The notes beneath the pieces were generated by a model. That model was not told the DNA's origin. It ran no database searches and saw only the letters and a program-made list of their open reading frames with translations. The translations under genes were made by a program, and so were the position numbers. From NCBI GenBank assembly GCA_007117575.1, contig SKGH01000099.1, positions 1-5,747 on the forward strand: a DNA stretch of 5,747 nucleotides, written 5' to 3'. Source of the DNA: Candidatus Kaiserbacteria bacterium. GTDB taxonomy: Bacteria > Patescibacteriota > Minisyncoccia > Phycocordibacterales > UBA918. Shown in pieces: positions 5,617 through 5,747 of the stretch; the stretch's first letter is position 1; every line of letters starts with the position of its first letter.

Positions 5617-5747
5617 GGTAAACATTTATTACTAAGAAACTGTTTGAAGTCTCACCACAAAGCTTACTTCGTTATGGTCGCTCTGCTCTCTAAGAATACG
5701 TCTTACAAACAACATATGTTGAAACCGGTTCAAGATTGTTTCGGGTC
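5617..5747 (+). repeat. imperfect direct repeat, copy B (runs to window end)
   Basis: This is the partner of 2151-2279, in the same orientation and of nearly equal length. The alignment reaches GGGTC at the last base, so the element may continue beyond the window. Copy B is less AT-rich than its flanks and has more symmetry than copy A: a perfect 12-bp palindrome CAACATATGTTG (5711-5722), TTGAA-ACCGG-TTCAA just after it, and arms GAAGT/ACTTC (5646-5670). One plus-strand frame is open from 5530 to the window end without a good start; I do not call it as a gene. The interval 5504-5616 before it holds only a weak AGTTTT/AAAACT inverted repeat (5504-5522) and a CGTAC/GTACG hairpin (5581-5596). 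Confidence 0.75.

Noticed and set aside
2151..5747. Diversity-generating retroelement template/variable repeats
   Set aside because: Differences are spread over all bases rather than only adenines, and there is no reverse transcriptase or target gene at the repeats.
2151..5747. Integron attC sites flanking cassettes
   Set aside because: Conserved RYYYAAC/GTTRRRY core sites are not present in both copies, and clpB is not a typical cassette gene.

Overview
The window is AT-rich bacterial DNA. It holds two good protein genes (clpB and a single-pass membrane protein), a third smaller Nudix-fold gene overlapping the end of clpB, two tRNA genes (one cut by the left edge), and an unusually structured non-coding part. 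The likely source is a Candidate Phyla Radiation / Patescibacteria (Parcubacteria-like) organism. The reasons are the N-terminal helical mini-domain followed by a charged linker, one membrane helix and a beta-rich outer domain in the first protein, a pattern I associate with that group; the lack of Shine-Dalgarno sequences in front of all three main genes; and the tRNA-Arg without an encoded CCA end. This placement is inference. The standard code fits: TGA ends the Nudix gene and Trp is always TGG.

Layout. 1-58 (minus) is the 5' part of tRNA-Gly(CCC). 59-259 is a divergent AT-rich intergenic region. 260-1768 (plus) is a 502-residue membrane-anchored protein of unknown function; its frame stays open for 23 more codons past its TAG stop. 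1841-1973 is a leader with candidate promoters for tRNA-Arg(TCT) at 1974-2045. 2046-2484 has no convincing protein gene but holds a weak terminator-like hairpin, the first copy of an imperfect direct repeat (2151-2279), a UUCG-capped mini-hairpin, a perfect 10-bp hairpin (2316-2339), a terminator-like hairpin and a promoter with two TATAAT boxes. 2485-5070 is a full-length clpB disaggregase gene. 5063-5503 is a Nudix-fold protein with a broken catalytic box. 5504-5747 is non-coding and ends inside the second copy of the repeat (5617-5747).

How the parts relate. clpB and the Nudix-like gene overlap and are probably one transcript from the promoter at about 2430-2469. ClpB is a housekeeping and heat-stress protein; the link to the Nudix-like protein is only by position. 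The most notable non-genic feature is the diverged repeat pair, in the same orientation on both sides of the clpB/Nudix pair, about 3.4 kb apart. I could not assign it to a known element. It may be a multi-copy intergenic element, a structured RNA family or a decayed mobile element.
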